Of a DNA stretch of 64,000 nt, positions 24,244-32,327 are shown in pieces (positions within the stretch are counted from its first letter, which is position 1; each line of letters opens with the position of its first letter). Both the position numbers and the translations under genes were made by a program. Under the pieces are notes generated by a model that saw only the letters and a list, made by a program, of their open reading frames with translations, ran no database searches and was not told the DNA's origin. The DNA is taken from contig NZ_JNIS01000001.1 of NCBI RefSeq assembly GCF_000702625.1, forward strand, positions 1,312,501-1,376,500, given 5' to 3'. The DNA comes from Exiguobacterium oxidotolerans JCM 12280. Lineage in GTDB: Bacteria; Bacillota; Bacilli; Exiguobacteriales; Exiguobacteriaceae.

Positions 24244-25164
24244 TTGAACATCGGAATTACGGGTGGCGCCGGCTTCATCGGTGCTGCACTTGCAACTCGT
24301 TTGCGTACTAGTGGTCATACCGTATCGATCATCGATGCCTTCACTGATTATTATGCAAGCGACTTGAAACGCGAACGGGCAGCGGAGCTGACACGACTCG
24401 GCGTAAACATCTGTGAAGCAGATGTCCACGTCGGACTCGATGCCTGGTGTTCATCCGGTCAATTCGATGCCTTGTTCCATCTTGCTGCTTTACCTGGCGT
24501 TCCCGGATCTTTACGTGAGCCGCATCGCTACATCAAAGAAGATATCGATATGACGGTGACCGTCCTCGAAGCGGCAAAACAACATCAGATTCAACAAGTC
24601 TTTTTTGCCTCTTCTTCTTCGGTTTACGGGGAGCAGACAGGTGCGTTGAGCGAACAGCAAGCGACCGGTCAAGTCGTCAGTCCATACGCCGCGGCGAAGT
24701 ATAGTGCCGAGACATTCTGTAATGCCTATCAAAACCTATACGGATTACGGGTTACGATCTTCCGCTTCTTTACGGTCTACGGACCATCCGGACGTCCGGA
24801 TATGGCGCTTTACCGCTTCATCGAACAAGCGCTTCGTGGTCAAGAACTTGTCGTGTTCGGTGACCCGGTCCGCGACTTCACGTACATCGATGACATTACA
24901 CGCGGGATGGAACAAGCACTTCAAGCGCGCGCAATCGGGACTTATAATTTAGGGGCGAATCGACCGGAGTCGGTCCGAACGATTGCCAGTTCCCTCAGTG
25001 AGCGATACGGTGTTCCGGTAACGTTCACCGAGCAAAGAGAAGGAGATGTCTCGATGACATGGAGTAATACGGAAGCTGCACGACAAGCATTCGGCTACAC
25101 GCCCTCCGTTACCTTGAATGAAGGACTCGAGCGGATGATTACATGGCATCTCGGGCGCATGTAA
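24244..25164 (+). CDS. NAD-dependent sugar epimerase/dehydratase (extended SDR)
   Basis: A 306-residue extended SDR. The Rossmann motif GITGGAGFIGAALATRL is at the very start, the HLAALPGVPGSLREP segment is typical of UDP-sugar epimerases, and the catalytic pair is in PYAAAKYSAE (YxxxK). RFFTVYGPSGRPDMALYRFI and PVRDFTYIDDITRGM match UDP-glucuronate/UDP-glucose 4-epimerase-like enzymes. The precise nucleotide sugar is unknown. The start is a TTG at 24244 with GGAGG eight bases upstream; a TTG in the site itself is rejected. It follows the lipoprotein gene by 24 bases. Confidence 0.85.
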   Translation: MNIGITGGAGFIGAALATRLRTSGHTVSIIDAFTDYYASDLKRERAAELTRLGVNICEADVHVGLDAWCSSGQFDALFHLAALPGVPGSLREPHRYIKEDIDMTVTVLEAAKQHQIQQVFFASSSSVYGEQTGALSEQQATGQVVSPYAAAKYSAETFCNAYQNLYGLRVTIFRFFTVYGPSGRPDMALYRFIEQALRGQELVVFGDPVRDFTYIDDITRGMEQALQARAIGTYNLGANRPESVRTIASSLSERYGVPVTFTEQREGDVSMTWSNTEAARQAFGYTPSVTLNEGLERMITWHLGRM

Positions 25165-26006
25165 TTCGTACAACCGCAAGCGTCCTCTTGACGTGTGCGG
25201 TTGTTTTTTTATTAATTCAGTTCGTGCTCGAGTTACCTGTCCTCTATGATTACTTGCGCACCCTTTCACGCTCTTATTGGACGCTACTCGCAAGCTTGTT
25301 GTATGCAGGTGCTTTTTATGTCCGTGCTGTCGCCTGGCGTGTAGCTGATCAGCGGCAGGCACCCTTGCCAATCTATTTGACGAGCCTCTATCTCGGGCTC
25401 GCCGTCAATCACTTGTCACCCGTCAAACTCGGCGAAGGTGTTCGCCTGCTGACGGCACGTGCCATCGCTAGTCCCTTAAAACGGACGACAGCAATCCTTG
25501 TCGCACAGCGCGGCATTGATTTGGTCGTCCTCGGACTCTTCGTCTCGCTCGGCTTGCTCGCGACGAAAACAGCTCTTCCTGCAGGTATCGCGATTGCGCT
25601 CGGTGTACTCGCCTTAGTCGTCGTCCGTCCCTTTTTACGGACGATGTACGCATTAATCGGCTATGGCACACTCGCTTGGTGTTTGGAAGCAGGCGCCGTT
25701 TACTGCTTATTCTTAGGCGTGAACGCCGTCCTTCCCTTCCCACTCGTCTTAATCGCGATGAGTGCCGGTGTCTTATCCGGAATTGCTCAATTCACCCCCG
25801 GTGGTCTCGGCACGTATGAGCTCGCCATGGGAACGGTCTTACAGACGGCAGGCGTCGATCATCCTTATGAACTTGCCTTGATGACGCACACGTTCAAATA
25901 TGCGTTCGCCTTCATCGCACCTTTGTATTTTTTGGTCAGACATCACCGTAGTGTCACATTACTGTTTCGCCAATTCAAGAACCAACAGAAAGGAGGATCT
26001 TCATGA
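25143..26006 (+). CDS. flippase-like (LPG synthase transmembrane/UPF0104) membrane protein
   Basis: A 287-residue protein with about seven to eight hydrophobic segments of the YbhN / lysylphosphatidylglycerol-synthase transmembrane family. Typical motifs are YLGLAVNHLSPVKLGEGVRL, the VAQRGIDLVVLGLF segment and GIAQFTPGGLGTYELAMG. Such domains are thought to move lipid-linked molecules. The start overlaps the end of the epimerase gene by 22 bases. A perfect terminator hairpin is embedded at codons 10-23, so its expression may be attenuated. It precedes the phosphodiesterase gene with an ATGA overlap. Confidence 0.8.
   Translation: MASRAHVIRTTASVLLTCAVVFLLIQFVLELPVLYDYLRTLSRSYWTLLASLLYAGAFYVRAVAWRVADQRQAPLPIYLTSLYLGLAVNHLSPVKLGEGVRLLTARAIASPLKRTTAILVAQRGIDLVVLGLFVSLGLLATKTALPAGIAIALGVLALVVVRPFLRTMYALIGYGTLAWCLEAGAVYCLFLGVNAVLPFPLVLIAMSAGVLSGIAQFTPGGLGTYELAMGTVLQTAGVDHPYELALMTHTFKYAFAFIAPLYFLVRHHRSVTLLFRQFKNQQKGGSS
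25170..25210 (+). terminator. intrinsic terminator/attenuator inside the start of the flippase gene
   Basis: ACAACCGCA (25170-25178) pairs perfectly with TGCGGTTGT (25196-25204), and TTTTTTT follows directly. It begins six bases after the epimerase stop and lies wholly within the flippase coding region. Confidence 0.75.
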
Positions 26007-27436
26007 AAAGTGCTTCACGTTTTGAAAAAGTTGCAGCCCGTATGTGGAATCTATTGAATGAAGGAAAGCCATTCACCCCGATTTTTACAATCGGTGTCTT
26101 CCTCAGCTACTGCCTTTTGTTCCAACAGACACTGAGCGGTGTCGGATTCGGATTTTTAGTGACGTTGCCTTTATTCGTACTGTACTGGAAATTTGATTTC
26201 CCGCTGTTCCTTCGTAATTATCTATGGATGCCCGTCATCGTCTGGTTGTTCCTCGAAGGAACGGATTCACGACTCTTGCCCCTATTCGCATACGGCGCAG
26301 GTCTTTATTTCTTCTTCACGGTCTTCTTCTGGGGAACGATTTATTACCATTTACGGATTGGAACGGACTGGCTCAACTTCACACGTTTTTGGAAACTCGT
26401 CCTCAAGAACAGTGACTCGACGAGTGGCAACGCGCAAGAACAACTACCGAAAGTCGCACTCTTACTTGCCTACTGGCAAACAGCGTCAATCAATCCGACC
26501 TTTGACTGGTCGTACGTCTTGTTCCCTGCCGGTTTGTTACTATTTGCTTGGATTCTCCACCATTATCTCTTCGACTGGAAACCGAAACTTCCGACTGAGC
26601 AGACAAAAGACGCCAGCTTGCCGACTTCAGACAAAGTCTACGTCTTGATTGTCGACGGGATGCGAAAAGACCGATACATGGCTGCACATACTCCGTTTCT
26701 CGAGCGATTGCGTCAAGAAGGAACGGAATATACGAATATGGAGACCGTCTACCCAGCCCGGACAGTCGTCTGCTTCAGCTCGATGTTCACAGGAGCACGT
26801 CCAGAAGATCACGGTATTCATTCCAACATGGTTTGGAATACGACCGGTGTCAAAACGGATACCGTCTTCGACCGATTGCGTGCCGTCAATAAATCCGGCA
26901 AGATTCTCGGAATTGCCCACCTCGTCGATGCGTTCGGTTCGACCGACGTCAGTACCGTGACAGCCGTCATGCATAATGATGTCGCCGACCGCAACATCAT
27001 CGAACGGGCAAAACAAATCGTTCACGAAGAAGATCCGGATTTGCTTGCGATCCAATTAATTGGAACGGACCAAACCGGTCATAGTCGCGGAACGCTCTAC
27101 TCGGAATACATTCAGAAAATCGAGGAAGCCGATGCCCTACTCGCAGAGTTTTGTGAAGAACTCGATCGTCTCGGTAAGCTTGACGATGCGACACTGATCG
27201 TCATGGCCGATCACGGACAAGCCGACGGGATCGGCGGGCATGGTCACCTCGACGAAGGAGAACGTTTCGTCCCATTTTGGATGTATGGCAAACACATTCA
27301 TGCTGGTCGCAAGGTCGATACACACCGACATATCCTATCGCTTGGACCAACGATTACGAAGTTGCTTGGTGCCGATATCCCGCACGACAGTCGTGGCGTA
27401 TTGTTAACGGAAGCCTTTAAGGAGGAACGCTCATGA
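26003..27436 (+). CDS. membrane-anchored alkaline phosphatase superfamily phosphodiesterase
   Basis: A 477-residue protein. The first about 190 residues hold five or six hydrophobic segments (FTIGVFLSYCLLFQQTLSGV, FLVTLPLFVLYWKF, and WSYVLFPAGLLLFAWIL). The rest is a type I phosphodiesterase/nucleotide pyrophosphatase domain: metal-binding LIVDGMRKDRYM, nucleophile Thr region ETVYPARTVVCFSSMFTGAR, GTDQTGHSRG, and VMADHGQADGIGGHGHLDEG. The domain probably faces outside and acts on a phospho-sugar or lipid-linked substrate. Its close packing with a flippase and a GT2 enzyme suggests a lipid-linked envelope pathway. Confidence 0.8.
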   Translation: MKSASRFEKVAARMWNLLNEGKPFTPIFTIGVFLSYCLLFQQTLSGVGFGFLVTLPLFVLYWKFDFPLFLRNYLWMPVIVWLFLEGTDSRLLPLFAYGAGLYFFFTVFFWGTIYYHLRIGTDWLNFTRFWKLVLKNSDSTSGNAQEQLPKVALLLAYWQTASINPTFDWSYVLFPAGLLLFAWILHHYLFDWKPKLPTEQTKDASLPTSDKVYVLIVDGMRKDRYMAAHTPFLERLRQEGTEYTNMETVYPARTVVCFSSMFTGARPEDHGIHSNMVWNTTGVKTDTVFDRLRAVNKSGKILGIAHLVDAFGSTDVSTVTAVMHNDVADRNIIERAKQIVHEEDPDLLAIQLIGTDQTGHSRGTLYSEYIQKIEEADALLAEFCEELDRLGKLDDATLIVMADHGQADGIGGHGHLDEGERFVPFWMYGKHIHAGRKVDTHRHILSLGPTITKLLGADIPHDSRGVLLTEAFKEERS

Positions 27437-28164
27437 AGAAAATCGTCGTCTTCCTCCCGGCCCACAATGAAGAAGTCTCCTTGCCGCTCGTCTTAAAACG
27501 GATTCCGGCTGAAATCGATGGACTGCCTGTCGAAACGATCGTCATCGACGACGGCTCCACTGATGCGACGTCCGAGATTGCCCAGCAACATGGAGCCCAT
27601 GTCTATCGTTTTCCTAAAAATCGCGGGCTCGGAGCTGCCGTCCGCGAAGGACTGCTCCGGTCCTATGAACATGACGCAACCGTTTCCGTCATGATTGACG
27701 CCGATAACGAATACCCAGCCGATCAAATTCCGGACGTCGTTCGACCGATTTTAGCGAACGATGCGGATTATGTCTTCGGATCACGATTCCTCGGGACGAT
27801 TGACGGAATGCGCCTCTATCGCTATATTGGGAATCACGTCTTTACGTGGCTTCAATGTGTTTTACTGAAACGAAAAATTCATGACGGACAAAGCGGGATG
27901 CGTGCTTTCTCACGCGCGGCTTGCAAACACGCGGAAATCATCCACGATTATAACTACGCGCAAGTCTTGACGTTAAACCTCGTCCGCAAAGGATTCCGTC
28001 TGAAAGAAGTACCTATTCGTTACCGGGTACGTGAATCAGGAAAGTCTTTCATCCGCTTGAACTATATTCAACGTGTGGCCCCTGCCATTTATAAAGAGTG
28101 GCGTCGACCAATCGTTGCACTACCGATTGAAGAACGTTTTGAACGAAAGGAGCATCTCGGATGA
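27433..28164 (+). CDS. glycosyltransferase family 2 (polyprenyl-phosphate sugar synthase-like)
   Basis: A 243-residue GT-A fold enzyme. The N-terminus FLPAHNEEVSLPLVLKRIP, the nucleotide-binding VIDDGSTDATSEIA, the VMIDADNEYPADQIP DxD-like site and FRLKEVPIRYRVRESGKSFI match dolichol/undecaprenyl-phosphate mannose or glucose synthases (DPM1-like). It has no membrane helices of its own. It would make a lipid-phosphate sugar donor that the GT-C enzyme encoded at 29832 could use after flipping. ATGA overlap with the previous gene; AAGGAGG upstream. Confidence 0.85.
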   Translation: MKKIVVFLPAHNEEVSLPLVLKRIPAEIDGLPVETIVIDDGSTDATSEIAQQHGAHVYRFPKNRGLGAAVREGLLRSYEHDATVSVMIDADNEYPADQIPDVVRPILANDADYVFGSRFLGTIDGMRLYRYIGNHVFTWLQCVLLKRKIHDGQSGMRAFSRAACKHAEIIHDYNYAQVLTLNLVRKGFRLKEVPIRYRVRESGKSFIRLNYIQRVAPAIYKEWRRPIVALPIEERFERKEHLG

Positions 28165-28901
28165 TAAAACGTTTAGTCCTTCCGGTCGTTGTTTTCTTCT
28201 GTCTCCTCGCGACTCCTTTATCGGCGTTTGCTTACAGCTATGGTGACCCGGGCAAAGAAGCTTTTGCGGAAGCTTATAAACAATTTGAGGAACAGCTTGA
28301 TCAAAAAGATTATGCACTTGCGAAGGAAACGATTGACGCGTACGATAAAGAATTTACGCTCTACTTCCCGGAAGCAAAAGAAAAAATCGATGCTGCATTA
28401 GCGGAAGAAGACGCAGAGAATGCCAAACAGGCGTATCGCGTTGCCTTACGTCAAAACATCGAACGTCGTCTTCATTTTGCGGATGAGCAGTTCGAAGACT
28501 TCGGACAGGCGAAGCTGTTACTTGCGAAAGCACGCGGCACGTACGATGTACTCGCACCTTACGTCAAAGAAAGTGAGGATGCAAAAACGTCCGATGCATT
28601 GTATACTGCGTTTGACGATGCACTTACTGCGCTCGGGAACCCCGGACTGTTCGGAGTCGGGAAAAAAGCGAGTGATAAAGAAACATTTGATCAAAACATT
28701 GCATTGATCGAAGATACCATTACACCACTATTCGTTTTACCCGGAGAAGAAAAAACCGGTTTATTTGAAGAAGAGGATTCGATTTTCGGACAATCTTTCG
28801 GAACAGACGAGATTTGGAAAACGATTGCGATTGGTCTTGTCATCGTTCTCATCGTCATCGTCATCATCGGTCAACGAAAAAAGAAACGTCAAAATCACTG
28901 A
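28161..28901 (+). CDS. secreted helical protein with C-terminal membrane anchor, FTR1-associated
   Basis: A 246-residue protein with a signal peptide (LVLPVVVFFCLLATPLSAFA) and a C-terminal membrane segment (IAIGLVIVLIVIVIIGQ) followed by a basic tail. The extracellular part is helical (FAEAYKQFEEQLDQKDYALA, KEFTLYFPEAKEKI, RRLHFADEQFEDFGQAKLLL), a layout like the N-terminal extracellular domain found fused to many bacterial FTR1 permeases. Here it is a separate gene 16 bases before FTR1. It probably delivers iron to the permease; this is inferred from position and fold type. ATGA overlap with the GT2 gene. Confidence 0.7.
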   Translation: MIKRLVLPVVVFFCLLATPLSAFAYSYGDPGKEAFAEAYKQFEEQLDQKDYALAKETIDAYDKEFTLYFPEAKEKIDAALAEEDAENAKQAYRVALRQNIERRLHFADEQFEDFGQAKLLLAKARGTYDVLAPYVKESEDAKTSDALYTAFDDALTALGNPGLFGVGKKASDKETFDQNIALIEDTITPLFVLPGEEKTGLFEEEDSIFGQSFGTDEIWKTIAIGLVIVLIVIVIIGQRKKKRQNH

Positions 28902-28917
28902 TTAGGGAGGAAGGACG

Positions 28918-29835
28918 ATGGATTTTCAAGCGTTTTTAATTACGCTTCGTGAATGTCTCGAAGCTGTCTTGATCGTCGGTTTGATTCTCGGCTATCTCGA
29001 TCGACTCAACGCACCGCAATATAAAAAATGGGTCTATGCCGGAGTCGGACTTGCGCTGCTCGCGAGCCTCGGTGTCGCCTTTTTATTCCAAGTCGTCTTT
29101 ACGAGTTTCGCAAGCTTCGGTAGCGACACGTACTTGCGTCTTGGTATCATGATGATCTCCGTCATCTTACTGACACACATGGTGCTCTGGATGGGGAAAG
29201 AGGCGAAAGAAAACCAACAGGCCTCGCAGGCAAAAGTCGCGGCGGCGGTCTCGACAGGCAGTGCCATCACGATGATCATCCATTCGTTCCTCGTCATCGT
29301 CCGAGAAGGCATCGAGACGGTTTTCTTCTTCGCTGCCATTTCCGGCGGTGAAATCGAGAAAGTCTTGACGAGTTATGGTGCCGTCTCCGGTCTCTTGCTC
29401 GCCTTAATCTTCGGTTACCTGTTCGTTTCCGGCACGATGAAGATTCCAGTCAAACGTTTCTTCCAAGTGACAGGCATCCTGATTCTGTTTATTGCTGCCG
29501 GCATGCTCGTCCAAACGATTGGACGTTTCCAAGACCTTGGACTGCTCGGAAGCCTGTTGACGAATGCCGATGGAACACCGGCAGCCTTGTATAACATCGT
29601 CGGGTTTATGCCGGAACACTACATCGACCAAATTCAATATTTGCGCGATACAGGCAATCCAACCTTAATCAGCGGACAAATCGGTACGTTTATGGGTGCG
29701 ATGTTCGGCTACAGCCATAATCCATCACTTGAGCAAGTGATCGCCTGGTGGGGATACTTCGCGTTTGCCGGTTTCATGCTGATGCGTCAAAATCGAACAC
29801 CAAAAACCGCCAAAAAACTTCAGGAGGTTTCTTGA
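28918..29835 (+). CDS. FTR1 family iron permease
   Basis: A 305-residue integral membrane protein with about seven hydrophobic segments. The two iron-coordinating REXXE motifs are present: RECLE at residues 11-15 and REGIE at 129-133. FTR1/EfeU permeases import ferric iron, usually after oxidation of ferrous iron by a partner. No EfeB (DyP peroxidase) or multicopper oxidase gene is nearby; the partners here seem to be the helical lipoprotein and secreted protein of the same cluster. GGGAGG precedes the ATG. A perfect terminator hairpin follows nine bases after the stop, inside the next gene. Confidence 0.92.
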   Translation: MDFQAFLITLRECLEAVLIVGLILGYLDRLNAPQYKKWVYAGVGLALLASLGVAFLFQVVFTSFASFGSDTYLRLGIMMISVILLTHMVLWMGKEAKENQQASQAKVAAAVSTGSAITMIIHSFLVIVREGIETVFFFAAISGGEIEKVLTSYGAVSGLLLALIFGYLFVSGTMKIPVKRFFQVTGILILFIAAGMLVQTIGRFQDLGLLGSLLTNADGTPAALYNIVGFMPEHYIDQIQYLRDTGNPTLISGQIGTFMGAMFGYSHNPSLEQVIAWWGYFAFAGFMLMRQNRTPKTAKKLQEVS

Positions 29836-31385
29836 CCGTTCGGAGCGATCGTCTACTTGGACGATCGCTTTTTTTCACGCTTTGTTTCGTCATCTCACTA
29901 TTGCTGGGTGTTCATTTTTATCTGGTCAGCCCGTTTGTCGCAAGCTACGACATCGCCAACTTTACGTTAGCGGTTGGACAGTATGATTTGGCGAATCTGC
30001 AGCCACATTTTCCGGGGTACCCGTTTTTCATCTTACTCGCGACAGGTCTCGCACGACTCGGGCTTGAACCCGTCCGTACGCTTGGCATCGTCTCGACGCT
30101 TGGCTTCACAAGCGGACTGATTCCGTTATATTGGCTGTTAAAACGTCAGTCGTTCGATACGGCTCGTTTACTAGCCGCTTTCACTGTCATCTCGGTTGCT
30201 TCACTCGTCGTCATCTCTGCGACCGGGATGTCGGATGGTCTTGCACTTGGTGTCCTCTGTTGGTTCATGTGGAGTGTCGAACGGGCTCGGCACGGTCATT
30301 TCCGTCTTTTGCCGTACCTCTTATTCGGACTGTTGATGGCAACACGATTATCCTATGCACCGTTCGGAATCGTGTTACTCTTTTTACTTTGGCAAACCCG
30401 AAAAGACTCCTGGCAACTCCTGTCCGAACTGGCGACGTTACTCCTGGCACAACTTGCCTGGCTGTTACCGGTCGCCTTCTCGGTCGGGGGACCCGCGTCC
30501 TTCGCTCAATTGTCACTCAGTTTCGTGACGGGTCACTTTTCGGACTGGGGTGGTACGGCACAAACGGACGAAGCCTCGTTGATTGAACGACTTGGATTGA
30601 CACTCAAACAAATCGTTTGGCATGGTTTAGGATTTACAAGTTGGCTCGGTCTTTCTTCAGGGCTATTCTTGTTCTGCCAACGAATCCGTCCGCTTCCTCT
30701 TTGGTGGAGCGTCACCGGTGCTGGTTATTTCCTTTGGGTCTGGTTGGCCCAAAACATTGATAAACCACGCCATGTTTCACCTCTCGTCTTACTGCTCGTC
30801 TTCCTGCTTGTTCGCCATCTGTCAGTGCGTTGGCTCGTCCCATTTTTATGTATTCAATTGGTGATGGGAAGTATCGCCTTGTACCGCCAAGCGACAATTG
30901 AACCGGCAACTATCCAGTTGGCGGATGCCATTACCGGTTTACCGGCGTCAGCGACCATCTTTACGGATGAAGAAGACCGCCAGTTTTTAATGAAGCGTCC
31001 TGACGCTACAATCGTTCCGATTGGATCTGTCAGCAAATGGCGGGCGGAGCCGAAATCAGCGGAAGTTTACCTGACCGGACGATTGTTCAAACGGTTACGG
31101 GCGGAAGATGTATCGATTGAAGTGACGGAGGTTTTCCACTTTACGAGTGATCCCCGGTTTGAACCGGAGGATGCAGAGGCGCGGTTGTATCGGATGATCT
31201 TACGAGAAGGAGCGGATTGGGATGAATATCATTGGAACCGGCAACACAGCTACGATTCAAAAAGAAACTGCCGCGATTGTGCGAAAGCAGTTTCACGCAC
31301 ACGTCCCACATGCAGCGGTCCAGCAGGAATTTCTAAATCATCTGTCCATTCAAAACCGCTTTCCGATGACACCTCGTGTCTATAA
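29832..31385 (+). CDS. GT-C type membrane glycosyltransferase (dolichyl-P-mannose mannosyltransferase-like), 3' end extended
   Basis: A 517-residue protein with about ten hydrophobic segments in the first 350 residues. The first external loop holds FVASYDIANFTLAVGQYDLA and PHFPGYPFF, the form of GT39/GT83-like enzymes with acidic residue and HxPGYP motif. Such enzymes use lipid-phosphate sugars as donors. The start is taken as TTG 29832, which shares bases with the FTR1 stop and has AGGAGG just upstream. The frame stays open 164 bases into the next gene; the last about 50 residues (from WNRQHSYDSKRNCRDC on) look like an out-of-frame reading of that gene and are probably not a real domain. Confidence 0.7.
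   Translation: MTVRSDRLLGRSLFFTLCFVISLLLGVHFYLVSPFVASYDIANFTLAVGQYDLANLQPHFPGYPFFILLATGLARLGLEPVRTLGIVSTLGFTSGLIPLYWLLKRQSFDTARLLAAFTVISVASLVVISATGMSDGLALGVLCWFMWSVERARHGHFRLLPYLLFGLLMATRLSYAPFGIVLLFLLWQTRKDSWQLLSELATLLLAQLAWLLPVAFSVGGPASFAQLSLSFVTGHFSDWGGTAQTDEASLIERLGLTLKQIVWHGLGFTSWLGLSSGLFLFCQRIRPLPLWWSVTGAGYFLWVWLAQNIDKPRHVSPLVLLLVFLLVRHLSVRWLVPFLCIQLVMGSIALYRQATIEPATIQLADAITGLPASATIFTDEEDRQFLMKRPDATIVPIGSVSKWRAEPKSAEVYLTGRLFKRLRAEDVSIEVTEVFHFTSDPRFEPEDAEARLYRMILREGADWDEYHWNRQHSYDSKRNCRDCAKAVSRTRPTCSGPAGISKSSVHSKPLSDDTSCL
29844..29875 (+). terminator. intrinsic terminator after FTR1, inside the start of the GT-C gene
   Basis: AGCGATCGTC (29844-29853) and GACGATCGCT (29860-29869) form a perfect 10-bp stem with a six-base loop, followed by TTTTTTT. 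It occupies codons 5-15 of the next gene. Confidence 0.8.
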
Positions 31386-31917
31386 TCAAGTTGATCATTC
31401 CATTCGCATGGAGTACTTGAAAGGTGAATCGCTCGGCGATTTAATGAAACGTCATCCCGTTCGGATTCTCTGCTACATGACGGCCATGGTCACCTTACAC
31501 CAGCACCTCCACACGTTATCTGTCGACGGGTTACCCCGTCTTCAAGAACGATATCCCGCTCACACTACACTTGTAGCGGGACGTACTTTATGTCATGGTG
31601 ATTTTCACCCGTATAATCTGTTGCTTGTTAAAGAAGACATCTATGTCATCGATTGGATGGATGCCTCCATCGGCAATCCACTGATGGACGTCGCACGTAC
31701 TTTTTTGCTAATTCGCTATGGAGGACGAATGTCTTTACGAAATCCGGCAGAATGCGTTTCCCGATTCATCCTCAGTCATTTGTATCGTGTCTGTTATTTT
31801 AAGCGCATCAGAAAAGTCACCGGATTCGAGGCTTGTTTACGGCTGTGTGCAGCTTCCCGCTTGAAAGAGCATATTACGCCTGTCGAATCTGTTCTGTTAC
31901 AACGTTTTTTAAAGTGA
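31222..31917 (+). CDS. aminoglycoside/choline phosphotransferase-like kinase
   Basis: A 231-residue APH-fold protein. The catalytic loop LCHGDFHPYNLLLV and the metal-binding VIDWMDASIGNPLMDVART are intact; the N-lobe (FHAHVPHAAVQQEFLNHLS, IRMEYLKGESLGDLMKRH) is short. The substrate is unknown; in this context a sugar, lipid head group or polyol is possible. The ATG at 31222 has AGAAGGAG nine bases upstream and lies within the 3' part of the GT-C reading frame. It is the last gene of the cluster, followed by a repeat-rich region. Confidence 0.75.
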   Translation: MNIIGTGNTATIQKETAAIVRKQFHAHVPHAAVQQEFLNHLSIQNRFPMTPRVYNQVDHSIRMEYLKGESLGDLMKRHPVRILCYMTAMVTLHQHLHTLSVDGLPRLQERYPAHTTLVAGRTLCHGDFHPYNLLLVKEDIYVIDWMDASIGNPLMDVARTFLLIRYGGRMSLRNPAECVSRFILSHLYRVCYFKRIRKVTGFEACLRLCAASRLKEHITPVESVLLQRFLK

Positions 31918-31962
31918 TGTCCAACGAGTCACAAATCATCGCCACCTAATTAAGCTGAACAT

Positions 31963-32116
31963 AAAAAATCACTCTTTTCCACGCGCTTTCCTCAGGCGAG
32001 ACACAAGCCAGTTTTCCTGCCTCCATGAGGCAGAAAATCGGGTCTTGTTTGTCTCTGACAGCGCAAGTCGTCTTGCGCTTTTTCCTGTAGGAGTCGCGTG
32101 AAGCGAGTGATTTTTT
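31963..32116 (-). repeat. structured interspersed repeat, copy D1 (minus orientation)
   Basis: Bounded by a 12-bp inverted repeat AAAAAATCACTC / GAGTGATTTTTT. Read on the minus strand it contains GCGACTCCTACAGGAAAAAG and, near the other end, CTCGCCTGAGGAAAGCGCGT, the same two boxes that occur in the copies at 32173, 48351 and 60407. Internal hairpins (GCGCAAG/CTTGCGC, CCTGCCTCCATGAGGCAG) are visible. Together with D2 it fills the 410-base gap between the convergent kinase and GNAT genes. Confidence 0.7.
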
Positions 32117-32172
32117 GATTTCAGATTCCTGATGGATGGATTTTAACAGCTTAACAAAACGTCGTTGAGCAG

Positions 32173-32281
32173 CAGACAAGACGAAGACTCCTGTGGGAAA
32201 AGCGGAACAAATGAGACCCCGTAAGTCGCGCAGGCGACGCGGAGACTCACGTTTCGCCCGCGGAAAGCGAAGTCTTGTCTG
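32173..32281 (+). repeat. structured interspersed repeat, copy D2
   Basis: A 109-base unit closed by a perfect 10-bp stem CAGACAAGAC / GTCTTGTCTG. Inside are GACTCCTGTGGGAAAAGCGG, GAGACCCCG, GTCGCGCAGGCGAC and CGCCCGCGGAAAGCGAAG. This type of sequence is common between genes of Bacillales. Confidence 0.75.
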
Positions 32282-32327
32282 CGTATCAACGAATCTTGAA
32301 ACGAATCCGAAGTACTTCCTTCGTCAT

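Noticed and set aside
31222-31385. A Cys/Arg-rich C-terminal domain of the GT-C glycosyltransferase
   Set aside because: It is the out-of-frame reading of the start of the kinase gene, which has its own good ribosome binding site and motifs.
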